Positions 10,792-21,636 of a stretch of 64,000 nt of DNA are shown here, in pieces. The translations under genes and the position numbers were made by a program. Source of the stretch: Salisapilia sapeloensis (Eukaryota > Oomycota > Peronosporomycetes > Peronosporales > Salisapiliaceae); contig JAADVB010000067.1 of assembly GCA_023334545.1 (NCBI GenBank), positions 1 to 64,000 on the forward strand, in the 5' to 3' direction. The first letter of the stretch is position 1, and each line of letters starts with the position of its first letter. The notes below the pieces were generated by a model. The model was given only the letters and a program-made list of their open reading frames with translations, had not been told where the DNA came from and searched no databases.

Positions 10792-13145
10792 AGTGGGCCG
10801 ACTGCCACCTCATCTCGACCGTGGCGACGTGACAGATGGAGGGCAGATGGAGCTCGCCTTTTCTTTTTACGTATGCTCTCGCGATCAGTTTCAGGTTTGG
10901 GAAGACAGATGGGCCGGAGCGCACAGGCTGGATGCGCAAGGATTATCTCCAGCGCATGAGTCTTAGGGATGAATGGCTCTGCTGGGGTGATTCGGAATCA
11001 TGCGCTGACGAGTAATGCAATATACGTAGTTGTGTACGGACTTTCACGAACATATTGGAGGCTTGGGCGCTGTGAGCCAGAAGCAAAGGTAGACTGACTG
11101 GTCGACACGTCGCGATGCCTCGTTTGACTCAGCCACCTAATATTTACGAAGTCTACGCTGTTGCAAACTTTTGTCAAATGTACAAGATGACTGTACTCGA
11201 TGCATTTAGTCTTGGGACGTTGCTTATTGCTCGTACGAGAGAATGCACGGCCGAAGGATCAACGAGTATAATTTTAGCAAAAACAAGTGTGCACAGCTCC
11301 TGGGAGTCTGATGAATAGCAAGCAGTTTCAGTCTAGAAATGAACAATATAGCTCTTTTCGTAGTCGATATCAAGCAAGCAATGTTGTTGATTGTTCGAGT
11401 GAATGCTTGTGCGTGTAAACGAGAGCCAGGTGCACGTACACGTGGTTGAGGCTTGGATGCTTGGTAGAAACTATGAGGTTGACGAGCACATCTATGCTGA
11501 CCCATGGACTCAGCGCATCGACTCATGATCATTTGATGTTTGCGGTGTCCTGGACTGTTGTACTGCATTGTGACTTGAGAATCTACTGTCATATGAGCAG
11601 AAGAGCTCCTTAAACCCTTTTAAAATGTGACTTGAAGTGAAGACCTCAAGAGAACCTTCAACAACGAAAGTATCACCCGCTATGACTTGTTGAGTGCAGA
11701 AAAGTTCAGCCGCATCAGGCTGCAGCACCCGATTTTGTTTGACGGGTGGATTGAATAGCAGGAGAACATACGAAACACAAGATCATAGAGAGTGTGGGAA
11801 GTGGCACCCATATTTAGGTTACCGGTAATGTACGTCTTTAGTATCGGTCGGAAATTAGACTCCTGTGCTTTCTCAGCACTGGAAGCAATCTGGAGTGGAT
11901 CGAACTTTTACATATGTAGGATAGAGAGAAAAGAAGATTGTATTTAGAACGAACTGTCGACTGCAAGATCTCACGTGACGGTGACATCAACGTCTATGCG
12001 TCCTAAATTGGACAGTCGTCTTTTTTGTTGCCGGCGTGGTCACAACGAGGGAATTTGCACGTTCCACATGGGTACATCGATCGTCTTCCGATGCAATGGC
12101 AACGCTGGAAAGGCAGTATATTGGCGTTGGATCAAGCGATCGACTTACTCTGTATTACGGTATGCACGAGCACATTAAGGAATGAGTCTAGCGTCTGGTC
12201 TATTCGCTTATTGTCCCGGCAGTCCTAGATGAATGAGTTATCCGTACGCAAACAAGGGTGCTAAGCCAATATGCTTGAAGAATTTGAATACATCACAAAA
12301 GAATACCGCCCGATATATTACATTGTCCTCGTGCTTTGCATATGCGACCATTTTGTGGCTTTCTCGCCAACACCATGACCAGATTTTACAAAGGATAAGC
12401 TATTTGTTTGGAGGATATACTTTAAATTGTCTGACAACACAACTACCTTGTCATTTGCAGCTCAAGAAGGATGGGATTAGATCTTATTCCCTCGCAAGTT
12501 ACAAAGATGCCTCAAATTGAAGAATGGGAAGGCGTAATGCGGTCTGCAAGGCGTGTTTCTATTTCCGTGTCGTCTAGATTCATAGTCTTCAGCAGTTTTA
12601 TCCTGGCCTCTCTGCATCTATGAATATCATTCGCTCACGTGCTGCCAAAGTAGATATAGACTGAGAACGACATCAGACATTCACGAGCAACAGCATGCTC
12701 AATTGCATTGCTCGCTTTCCTGTCTGGCGTAAGTTACCGTATCTTGTGTAAGGCAAGACAAAAGCGACAGGAGGGTGGTATGCAAAGCACGCAAGCAATT
12801 TTTCTCGCCGCATCGTCTCCACCAAGGAAATTGCAATTGTGCCTACATGTCATTTTCGAAATTGTATGCTGGCACTGGCAATGCATCCATGACGACGCAG
12901 GGGACAGCAGACGCGTATTAAGGGTTTCACCTCTCGGATAAGAAGGCTGAATGCAAGCATGTTGCGATGATTCTCGTCCATGAAGTACTCAGACATTATT
13001 AAAAGTTTGATTGCTCAGTACTGCGAAAGATGGAGGAAAGACACTATAAGCCGACAAAGTCAGCTAGCAATGTGACCATGTATCGTGAGTGAAAGCCACC
13101 TCGACGTGTGGTGAAAGATTCATACACAGACAGTGCTGGCTGACA
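10792..13145. other. gene-free stretch with a possible coding relic
   Basis: About 2.3 kb with no gene I can support. The only frame of interest is on the minus strand near 11510-11797 and is listed separately. Other open frames (for example 12233-12520 and 12708-12941) show no domain. I found no N-terminal half for the START/FYVE relic that begins at 13146. Confidence 0.5.
11510..11728 (-). other. possible coding relic, unrecognised
   Basis: A minus-strand frame of about 72 codons, open upstream to about 11797, with a protein-like composition (AAELFCTQQVIAGDTFVVEG and ILKGFKELFCSY). It has no convincing start, no clean exon partner and no domain I recognise. It could be an exon of an unrecognised gene, a fragment of a dead gene, or chance. 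Confidence 0.2.
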
Positions 13146-13985
13146 ATGTCCCGTGTCGTGATCGGCAATGGTACAATCTCAAACAATACCGATGACCTCT
13201 CATTCGGTCTTGTGGACGGTGATAACGCAGCACTTTTGCAAAATGTGGGTAACTCCGGATCACCGACAACGTATTGTCAAATTCTCTCGACGATTGAGAA
13301 GCCAAGTCTGGAGCATCCGTATCGTTGTACTGTTCTTCAATGGAATTCTAGTACTCCTAGCCAAGCATTCTGTGGTGTCGTCAAGGACCGAGACGGTGTT
13401 TACATTCGAGCGAATGGACTTCTTCAAGTCGATAAAGACGAGCGTATTGGATATTATCTCCTGCATTCAATAGACCTTACGACCATTCCACCGCTTGCAA
13501 GAAGAGGCATCATAAGGTCACATATTTTTTGTGTTCTTCTTTTTAAGCCCGTTACGAATCAATCGGTAGAGGTGTTTATCAAGGAATACTATGAATTACC
13601 AGGAAACAACCTTCTCGATTCTATTGCGGTCGTCGTTGTGGCCAATGTACTCATGGACACTTGGACATCCATTCAATCTGCGAAACAAAAGAAACTTTCG
13701 TGGCTTCTTCAGAGGAAAAGTGTGCAAAGGAGTATGCCATGAGTTTGATTGACATGAGCGAAGTTGGAAGCAATTCCGAGTGTCAGTCTTGCAAAAAGCG
13801 ATTTGGTCCTCTACATAAGGCTTTTCTCTGCACTCTACGTGATGCATCAGTCTGTAAAACATGTTCTCCCCATCTACTTAACGGACGTCATTCCTAGACT
13901 GAAACTAGTGACCAAGAAGACTCGGCTCTGTCCTACTTGCAACCAAATTGTTAGTCAAGTCAGCTCGTACAAAGTTGCTCGATAA
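13146..13985 (+). pseudogene. decayed START-like / FYVE-type zinc-finger protein relic
   Basis: Frame 1 (13146-13742) encodes the C-terminal part of a START-like domain of the oomycete START-FYVE family: LSFGLVDGDN, HPYRCTVLQWN, KDRDGVYI, ERIGYYLLHSIDL, and a closing KQKKLSWLLQRKS helix. The FYVE-like finger follows in another frame (CQSCKKRFG, SVCKTC), and the last Cys pair (LCPTCNQIV) is back in the first frame. Joining the parts needs two compensating frame shifts, near 13700-13745 and near 13870-13900, with no plausible introns. In the finger, the first Cys of the expected central C-x2-C-like step has become Arg (CTLRDASVC). The N-terminal half of the family is missing. Truncation, frame shifts and loss of a probable zinc ligand together point to a pseudogene. 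Sequencing errors could explain the shifts but not the truncation. A Glu/Asp-rich frame at 14202-14399 may be its former tail. Confidence 0.6.
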
Positions 13986-15008
13986 GAAATCTGAGCTGGG
14001 CGATATAGAAAAGATGGCAGTAGGTCTACTGTTATAGAACTATCTAGGATCTCTCAGCTAACGGAAGATTCGAGCGATTTGCACGGTAAAGAAACATGTG
14101 CTGGTGAAGTCTATGAATTAGGCCCGAATCAACGTAGCCCTTCGACGAAAGGCACACTGAGCGCATTCGCCTAGTTCACATCATCCAGCAACACTGCTCA
14201 GATGATTGAACATGAAAGAAAATCCACGGAGCAAGATCTTGTGGTACAAAGTGGTCCCAATGATGAAGAGGAAGTGGCCACTCTAATTGAAAAGATATGG
14301 AGGGGTAGCATTTCGGAACTTAGTTTAAATGATCAAGAACGTGATCGGCAATTGGTGTGGCTGAAGATGACGGAGCCAGGACTTCGTCAGGATGACTAGA
14401 TCACTGGCAGATCGAAAAGAGAAAAGTTTGGATGTTTAAATCGTAGTTCAATTGCATCAAAATTGATATTACGGGCGATAGACGTTGTTAAGATTGACTT
14501 TGGCCATTATACCTTTATCTGTGGGGTTTCCCCGGTCTAGCTACTATTCATGTCTCGATATACCGAAATAAACTCCATCCAGCATCTTTGTCTGTGGCTT
14601 TTGTCATTCGATAGTCGGTACTTTCGAGATTTGACTTATGGCTTCGGTTATGGTCTTTAGAGTGTGCTACTTTCCGTGTGTAATGGAGTTATTGTTGTGC
14701 AGGTTAAGCTTTATACAATAACTTTAGGTTTCGAGCATACACATTTTAAATAATTTATTTTTTGCATTAAAGTATTTATCATTTTGTGAATGTGGGATAT
14801 GCTCGTGCAAACGCTTTTGCCCGATGAATGAAGCTTCAAAACACCATTTGCAAGAAGTATCATGTGAAGATATATGTAAAATGTCTTTTTGGTCATGCGA
14901 AGATAATCATCGAAAGAATTTACACTTTCAAGCAAGTAAACAAATTATACATTTAGCAACGAATCCTGCTTATGTGAGCTTATTGGTTAGAAGATATTGC
15001 AAATGCAA
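13986..15008. other. gene-free stretch
   Basis: About 1 kb. It contains a 65-codon acidic frame (14202-14399) in the same frame as the START/FYVE relic, possibly its former C-terminal tail, and otherwise nothing I can support. Confidence 0.5.
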
Positions 15009-15653
15009 TTACTCTGTTGATTGCCTGAAAGCTTTTTTAAAGTTTTCAATTACTTGGCTTTGTTGCTCGATCATCAATCGCATCCACTTGCCTTGCTCAG
15101 TAGCTTTGTCCAGCTCAATCTTGTAGTCACTCGCAATTTCCTTCCATCGCTTTAGTGCTATAGTTGGATAGCCAGCTGAGTCCTGGTGATTCTGTTTTCG
15201 GAGCTGGATAAGCTCATCTTCCAATTTTCGCGTCTCTTTTCTAAGATGCTCCAATTCAAGGACGTGAGGTCGCTTTTTATAAGGAGTTTTCAAAGACGTA
15301 TTGCTCTGATTACGACTTTTTCGTTTACATGATGCCTTTTTGTTTGCTGAGCCTCTTGCCGTGCTTTTGGAGGTACTACGAGAAGCGGATGAATTATCAT
15401 TCACTCGCGGTTGTTTGACGTTAAGAGGCAGCGGGTCTGAAGTTGTTGAAATTTCATTCGAATCGGCAATTCTTGGGGTGCCGAATGGTAGTTCGAGAGG
15501 GGTAGCGAGTAGGGGGCCGTTTTCACAAGCAGATATATCGTCATCGTTGGCATTCATCATGAGTAGGTCTAAAACTTCAGTGTCCACATCAGACAAGCCA
15601 AGGCTATCTTGGGAAATGTTGGATGGGGAAGCAGGGTATGCACGGTTATTCAT
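15009..15653 (-). CDS. short nuclear coiled-coil protein, bZIP-like family
   Basis: An intronless 214-residue protein. The N-terminal 75 residues are acidic (VDTEVLDLLMMNANDDD). A Ser/Lys-rich basic segment about residues 85-130 (ANKKASCKRKSRNQ, TPYKKRPHV) looks like a nuclear targeting or nucleic-acid-binding patch. It is followed by a coiled coil (LELEHLRKETRKLEDELIQL), a W-K-x-IA block (RWKEIASDYKIELDKA) and a final helix. The order KKR, LELE-x-LR, W-K-x-IA, EL-x-KA also occurs in the gene at 52898-53518, so the two are paralogues. Both resemble the N-terminal part of the coiled-coil START-like family but end before any START region. There is no bZIP N-x7-R signature. The function is unknown; a dimerising regulator is an inference. 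Confidence 0.72.
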   Translation of the reverse strand: MNNRAYPASPSNISQDSLGLSDVDTEVLDLLMMNANDDDISACENGPLLATPLELPFGTPRIADSNEISTTSDPLPLNVKQPRVNDNSSASRSTSKSTARGSANKKASCKRKSRNQSNTSLKTPYKKRPHVLELEHLRKETRKLEDELIQLRKQNHQDSAGYPTIALKRWKEIASDYKIELDKATEQGKWMRLMIEQQSQVIENFKKAFRQSTE

Positions 15654-16305
15654 CTACTCTAGGAAGCAAATTTGCGAGTGCAGTAAACATGAAAAGAACT
15701 CTTTGTAGCATTCATCTGCGGGTTGGACAGAATTGTGTCTATAAACAATAGATTGAATACATAGAATACTAAGCGGACCTGTTGGACACTAAAGCGTTTC
15801 GTATCGTTTCTTGTGGGGATATACGTTGCCTTTTGTTTCATAGTTGAAGCACATTTGATCGATGAGCAACAAAACCACTACCATGCTGCTTCATGATACA
15901 GTACAATCGACATTTGAAATGGATAGTCATCCAATGTTATGTGTTTCGTGGCCATATGGGTAGATTGTGCACCTTACTGTAATACTACCGGATATATCCT
16001 TGCACAAGTCGTGGATTACTGCTTGGATCGTAAGTTTTCATCCTTTTGCAAAAGAAGTCGTGGACGAATGATAATCAGCTGATATGGTGACAGTATCCAT
16101 ATCTACAGTGTATACGCATGACACGACAGATAGCTACATGTACATTCCACCCTTGATTAAGTGGCTCTTGCTACATTTTTAGATCGGATAAGGTTTAGAC
16201 TGAGCTCATTTCGCAAAGTGATCTACCAATGAGGCGACAGGTGAAGATATTTTCATCGCCACATAAGAAACCGAGACTCCGTGTGTACTCGTCCGTTCAC
16301 GGTCA
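15654..16305. other. gene-free stretch
   Basis: About 650 bp between divergent genes (the coiled-coil gene on the minus strand and the USP on the plus strand). It should contain both promoters. No specific element stands out. Confidence 0.5.
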
Positions 16306-18269
16306 ATGGCAAGCTCAAGCCTTATTCATTCCTCTTTAGTCAATAGCTCTAGATCGGCTTCGACACATCGTAGACAGACATCTTCTGCTTCATACAACCA
16401 AATGGGTAAGCTTGTGTCTTTATGCCGTATGAAGGTGTAACCGCTTACCATATTTAAAACGTAGTACCTGTCCGTGTGCCGTTTTCATCAAGACAGACGA
16501 GAGCACCAACTGTACTGAGCAACAACAGCGACGATTTACCATCTTCAAACACTCGTCAAAGTAGCTTGCGTTCATCTGAGCTTCGATCCAGTTTGGCTCG
16601 CACGCATCCGCTAGGTGCTCCATCTAATCCATCGACGAGTAGTAGGGAACAAGTTTCGCTGCCAGAATCAGTTACTCCGGCTTATTCGATCGAATCTAGT
16701 GGTGCTTTATCCCGATCTTCATCACGCCGTGTTATGGGAGCAAGTTCGTCAGTTGTAGCCCCTTCGCACACTTTACGCCAGAGCAGTCGGGTCGATAACT
16801 ATGCATGTGAAGAGGGTGAGCAGAGTAACCAACTGTCGACACGAGACGAGTTGCCTCCATTGTCGAATAGCAGTCTTACCTTGAGTGTGCGATCACAATG
16901 CTCGAGTGATGCAATAACGTCTTCTAATGAGAAGCGAAATGAACGGGATTCACCAAAGGGATTAGTTGGACTACAGAACCTGGGAAATACCTGGTACGTA
17001 CAATCTACATTAATATGACATGCAAATACTGATAACTTGCGAATGGTGAACGTATAGCTATATGAACAGTTGTCTACAATGCATCAGCAATCTTCCCTCA
17101 CTTGTGGAATACTGCACATCTGACAGATACACTAATGATATCAATCCCAAGAGCGCATCGAAAGGGACATTAATGGGGTATGGATTTACCACAGCATGTC
17201 ACTATCTTATAATATGTGTTGATAGATTTTTTGTATTCATATAGGATCTTTGGAAACTTGCTGAAGACACTTTGGTCAAAGGATGGGCCTTCGTCAACAC
17301 GACCGACGGATCTGAAATCGGCCATCGGGAAGGCGTCTCGTCGGTTTGCCAAGTACGATCAGCAAGACGCTCAAGAATTTCTTCGCTTCTTGCTCGATGA
17401 ATTGCATGAAGATGTCAATCGGATTCGAGAGAAACCTGTATATAAAGAACTCAAAGATGAACCAGATGCAAGCGATCGTGACGTCTCAGAACAGTACTGG
17501 CAGAACTACATTGAACGCAACTCGAGCTTGTTCTCAGACCTATTTTGCGGTCAGCTCAAGTCTGAAATTCGATGCGCTACTTGCAATCATCGATCCATTT
17601 GCTTTGACACGTTCTGGGATCTTTCGATTCCTTTGCCAAAGAAATCTAAAAGGCCAGGGATGAGAATGACAAGCACTTTGCAGTCACGTCGTCCGACGCC
17701 ATCCATATCAGCGGGAAGTGACAGTGATAGGAGTTCATCGGCACTTGGCAGCACTCTCCAAGATTGTCTTCGCATGTACACTGAACAAGAATCATTAGAA
17801 GAAGATGACGGTTATTACTGCTCAAGGTGTAAGACGCATCGCGCCGTGTCCAAGCAGATTGCACTCTATAGATTACCTTCGGTTCTAGTGCTTCATTTAA
17901 AACGATTTTCCTACTCTACTTTCAGTCGAGACAAGGTTACGACAGCTATTAACATCCCAGTCAAATCTCTCGACCTCGCCGACTATTGTGCTCAAGATGC
18001 TATTATCGACACAGGGAGTCTGTATGACCTGACTGGAATTGTACATCACATGGGGACATTAAACGGTGGACACTATACAGCGTGCGTACACCACTAAATA
18101 ATATTTGTATTTCCAGGTAAACTTACTTTGTATTTGCTACAGTGAATGCTTGAACAGTGATACGAACGACTGGTACGACTTTAACGATGCATCCGTATCT
18201 TGGGTCAAAACGCCGCACGTATCGAGTGGTAGCCCATATATTCTCTTCTACAAACGAAGGGAAGCATAA
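16306..18269 (+). CDS. ubiquitin-specific protease (peptidase C19)
   Basis: Five exons: 16306-16405, 16465-16993, 17058-17177, 17245-18081 and 18143-18269. The introns are 59-67 bp, GT-AG, and the frame is preserved, giving 570 residues. Residues 1-195 are Ser/Arg-rich and probably disordered. The catalytic domain runs from about 200 to 568. The Cys box reads GLQNLGNTCYMNSCLQC with nucleophile Cys210; its codon is split by intron 2. The QQD box is YDQQDAQEFLRFLLDELHED. Two zinc-ribbon Cys pairs are CATC and CSRC. The His box is MGTLNGGHYTA with His526, followed by WYDFNDASV supplying the acidic or Asn residue. All catalytic elements are present, so the enzyme should hydrolyse ubiquitin-isopeptide bonds. 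The layout is like USP2/USP8/USP21-type enzymes with no accessory domain. The stop is 107 bp from the stop of the convergent Sfi1-like gene. Confidence 0.88.
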
Positions 18270-18376
18270 TTACAGCATTGTCTAGTATCTTAAATTGTGC
18301 ATAGTACTTGTGAGGCAATAGAAACCTTTCTTTGAATACATCGACACGGCATCTCCTTCCCAATATCTATACGCTT

Positions 18377-21300
18377 CTATGAAAATGACCTCGCACTGTC
18401 CTCCGCTTCATTGAGTGCGCATCCTTTGTCCTGGATGGCCCTTGCACCCTGCCAAGCATTGCTCTCTATTTTGTTGCTATGCATAAACGCTGTTTTTCGT
18501 TTTCGCAGACTACTCCACGTAGCAAGCTGCCAAGCCTGGAGGCACGTTGTAAGAGTAACTTTCTCATATTCGCACAAAACTCGCGGCGAAGTATCTATTG
18601 CTTGTGCCCATCGCCAAAACGCTAAGCTTACATTCACATTATCTGCTGTGTATTGCCACAACGCATAAGCCACCTGTCTGCGCTTTGTAAGCTGTATGAA
18701 TGCCTTCAAGATTCTACGTTTTAGTATTTCATTTTGCTTTCTTTCCAAACTCAGCATCTTCTGTTGGACATTGAAAGCGTTCTGCCACGCACTAAAAGCC
18801 TTGCGTCCTAGCGTCGACCACGTCAGACAAGCTTGAATACGGCTGCATTGCTTATTCTTGGTAATTGTGCGAAGCCACCCGTCCCACACAGCTCGGTATT
18901 GGTAACTCTGGTGAAAAGAGATAGCTTTGTATGTTTCACATCGAATACGCAGAGTGCGTGTTACATGGATCTTCCATTTGCTCACGGATCTTTTCGCAGC
19001 TGTGGTGTCATAGTGTGTTTGAGCTGAACGCTGGTTTGCTTTGATATGCCAGTGAGATACCAGTGCCTGCCATGACCTTTTAATAAGACACGTACGATAC
19101 CGTTGGTCTGCAATGTAAACGACGCCTACTGTTTGGTATTCAAGTGCGTGGAAATAGGATTGAAGTGTTCGAGTGCGATGGTGGGCTAGTGCCAGTCGCA
19201 GTCGACAGCTTTCTTCCTGCTGTGCCTGCCAGGCCTTAAGTGAATGCAAAAGTAGCTTTGTGCTTCTCCGCTTTACGATAAGTTCTCGAGCTTCTGCATA
19301 TCGCAGACATTTGGCTGACCAAATGTGTGAAAAGAAGTACTGCAGCTGTCGGTATCGATGCTTGGACGTGACAACTTGAGCACGCTGTTCCAAGCTGCGA
19401 TAGATGCTCAAGTTTTGAACCCAAAGTAGCAGTGCATGCTTCGATAGAGCACGATGGAGGTGGCGAATGGCTTCATGCCGACATCGACTATGTCTTATAC
19501 GTGCCTTCCATGAAAGAATGACTGTTTCTAGTCTCCAAGTTATTTTCTTTTCCAAGCATGCTCTCCACATTTGAAGAGCACAAGACTGAAGTCTACCCTC
19601 ATATCGTGAGGCAACCTCTTTCCGTCTAGATTCTAATTGTATGTTTTCATGTTTAAGATGCGGTATCCATCGACATCGTATACTTCTTTGAACAAAGTAA
19701 TTCGTAGCTTCTTGCTGACGCTTTCTCTTTTCTTGTCGTGCTAATTTATATGTGCGCCATGTCTGAAAGCAAGAAGCTGTCCTAGCTCGCTTATGAAATG
19801 CTGCTTTCCGTTGATAAAAGTTTGCTATGCATCTGCTTGTAGCGGACAAGCTTCGCCACTGATTGATTCCATTGCATATCTGTCGACGGAGCTGATAATA
19901 TGTGAAATCCTCTACCATGCATGTCAACCTAAGAGACCATTGAATCTCTAAAGTAAACGTCTTCCATATCCGTCGTAGTCTCCGCTCTTTTAACTTGCTT
20001 TGAAAGTATTTTATACGCTGCAATCTTGAAAATTCCAAGCACCATGGATCCCACGCATATGTGTGAAGAAGATAGCGCGAATGGATCTTTTCTACTTTCA
20101 GTTTATACAGGCGAGCTCGACAAGTTGATTTCGAGCGATATTGCCAATTGATGAGCCTCTGCTTTGCTGTCCATAATAAGAGCATTCGTTCTTGATAATG
20201 TAGATGCTCTACGTAGTCATGCCATCGCACCCATAGCCTTCTTTTATACAGTCGGAAGAGAATTTTCTACATTAAGGCATTTCAGAGGTCGATTTTAAGC
20301 GCATTGGAGAAAAATGGAGCTTACTTTCAGTTTGTGTTGCCGGTGGATGCGGCCTTCAAACTGTCTTTGCCAATATCGAAGAGCTCGAAGCGCCAGGTTG
20401 CGTTTATATAAATTCTCGACTAGCTTTCGTCCTTCATGATACCGTCGATACTGTAGGATCATTACAATCCATGAGTCGAACGTCCTAGCTAGTAAATGCT
20501 GGTTACTCCAGTTGATGGCAAATTTCACTTGTCTCTCGCCATCAGCGTAAGTATTCCAAGCATTAAATATAAAACGTAGTTGTTGCTGCTTTCTTTCGCT
20601 TATCCACTGCTCCAGGACATTTCGTTCGTTTCTACATATCTCGATAGCCATCTTAAGTCGACGAAATAGGAAAAACTTGAACGCATGCGTTGCCAATCCC
20701 ATCTCGCGTAAGTAGTCGGCGTGTAAAAGGATAGACTTTCTCCAATAACGTAGGCCTCGAATGCACAATAGCCTTTGCTGCATGACGCGATAGGCTTTGT
20801 ACCGACGGCGAAAGATAGAGTACCATGCCCAAGAAACCAATATGGTCTGTAACTTCCTCCATCTAGCTCTGTTCTGAAGCGAGCGATACCGATGACTAAA
20901 TACACACCTACGCAGCCAAGTTTCCACAACGTATTCCAGCCACTTTTGTCTTTGTATGGATTGTAAGAGGACAGATTTGTCGTGCAATTCCCGTCGAGAT
21001 CGAGAGTATAGTCCCCACGTCGATACCACCCGACCGCAAACTCTCTTCCGATGGAAGCCTTGTGCCATCAGCTTTATGCTGCTAGTTCTGATCTTGATCA
21101 TAATACACAACTTCCACGCACTAAATACCGTCTGAAGAGTGTTTTTCCGTGAAGCTTGATCTGTGCACGAATCGTGCCGATTACTATCACTTGGTATTCG
21201 AAAAAGCGGTAACGCTTCTCGCTTGTCATTATATAGATCTTGAGCCGAGTTTTTACCTCTTTTAGTTGACGGTATTGCATGGACATTTGGAATGTATATA

Positions 21301-21485
21301 TTTGATAGCAGTGCATCCACCTTGGCAAGAGAGGAGGACCGTGTTGACACTTTCGATTTCTTATGCTTCAATACATTATTTCGTGATACGTTTTCATCAC
21401 GTTCATTACACAAGCTTTGCAATTCTTGTTTTGCATCAACCAATTCCTGCTCCAAACCGCTGAGGAGGTTCTGAAGTCTCGACAT
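18377..21485 (-). CDS. Sfi1-like centrin-binding repeat protein
   Basis: Two exons on the minus strand, 21485-20325 and 20266-18377, joined across a 58-bp GT-AG intron in phase 0, give 1016 residues. After a short N-terminal coiled coil (LSGLEQELVDAKQELQSL), the whole protein is helical and highly Arg/Trp/His-rich. It has a repeated 'A-x2-W' pattern, with examples VFSAWKLC, HAFKFFLFRRL, AFSAWQNAF, LAFWRWAQA and CLQAWQLA, spaced roughly 23-40 residues apart. That is the signature of Sfi1 repeats, each a binding site for a centrin in centrosomes, spindle poles and basal bodies. A basal-body or centrosome role fits an organism with flagellate zoospores, but that is inference. The gene is divergent from MCM7 with 151 bp between start codons. 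The exact number of repeats was not counted. Confidence 0.75.
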
Positions 21486-21593
21486 GGCATCGAAGCAGAT
21501 ATCACCGTGTCGTTCTTTAAAGGTCGTGTTAGACGACCTCTCCTGTGATTCGCTCTAAGGACACCCAGCTCGAATTTGATTCGCGGAAAAACT

Positions 21594-21604
21594 TTTGGCG
21601 CCAA
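21594..21604 (+). promoter_or_regulatory. palindromic E2F-like site in the SFI1-like/MCM7 promoter
   Basis: The sequence TTTGGCGCCAA, 33-43 bp upstream of the MCM7 ATG, contains an exact TTTGGCGC (E2F consensus TTTSSCGC) within the palindrome TTGGCGCCAA. It lies in the 151-bp region shared with the divergent Sfi1-like gene. E2F control of MCM genes is known in animals and plants; its operation here is inferred. Confidence 0.55.
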
Positions 21605-21636
21605 TTTTGACACTAAAATATATAAGCTCCGAGAGG

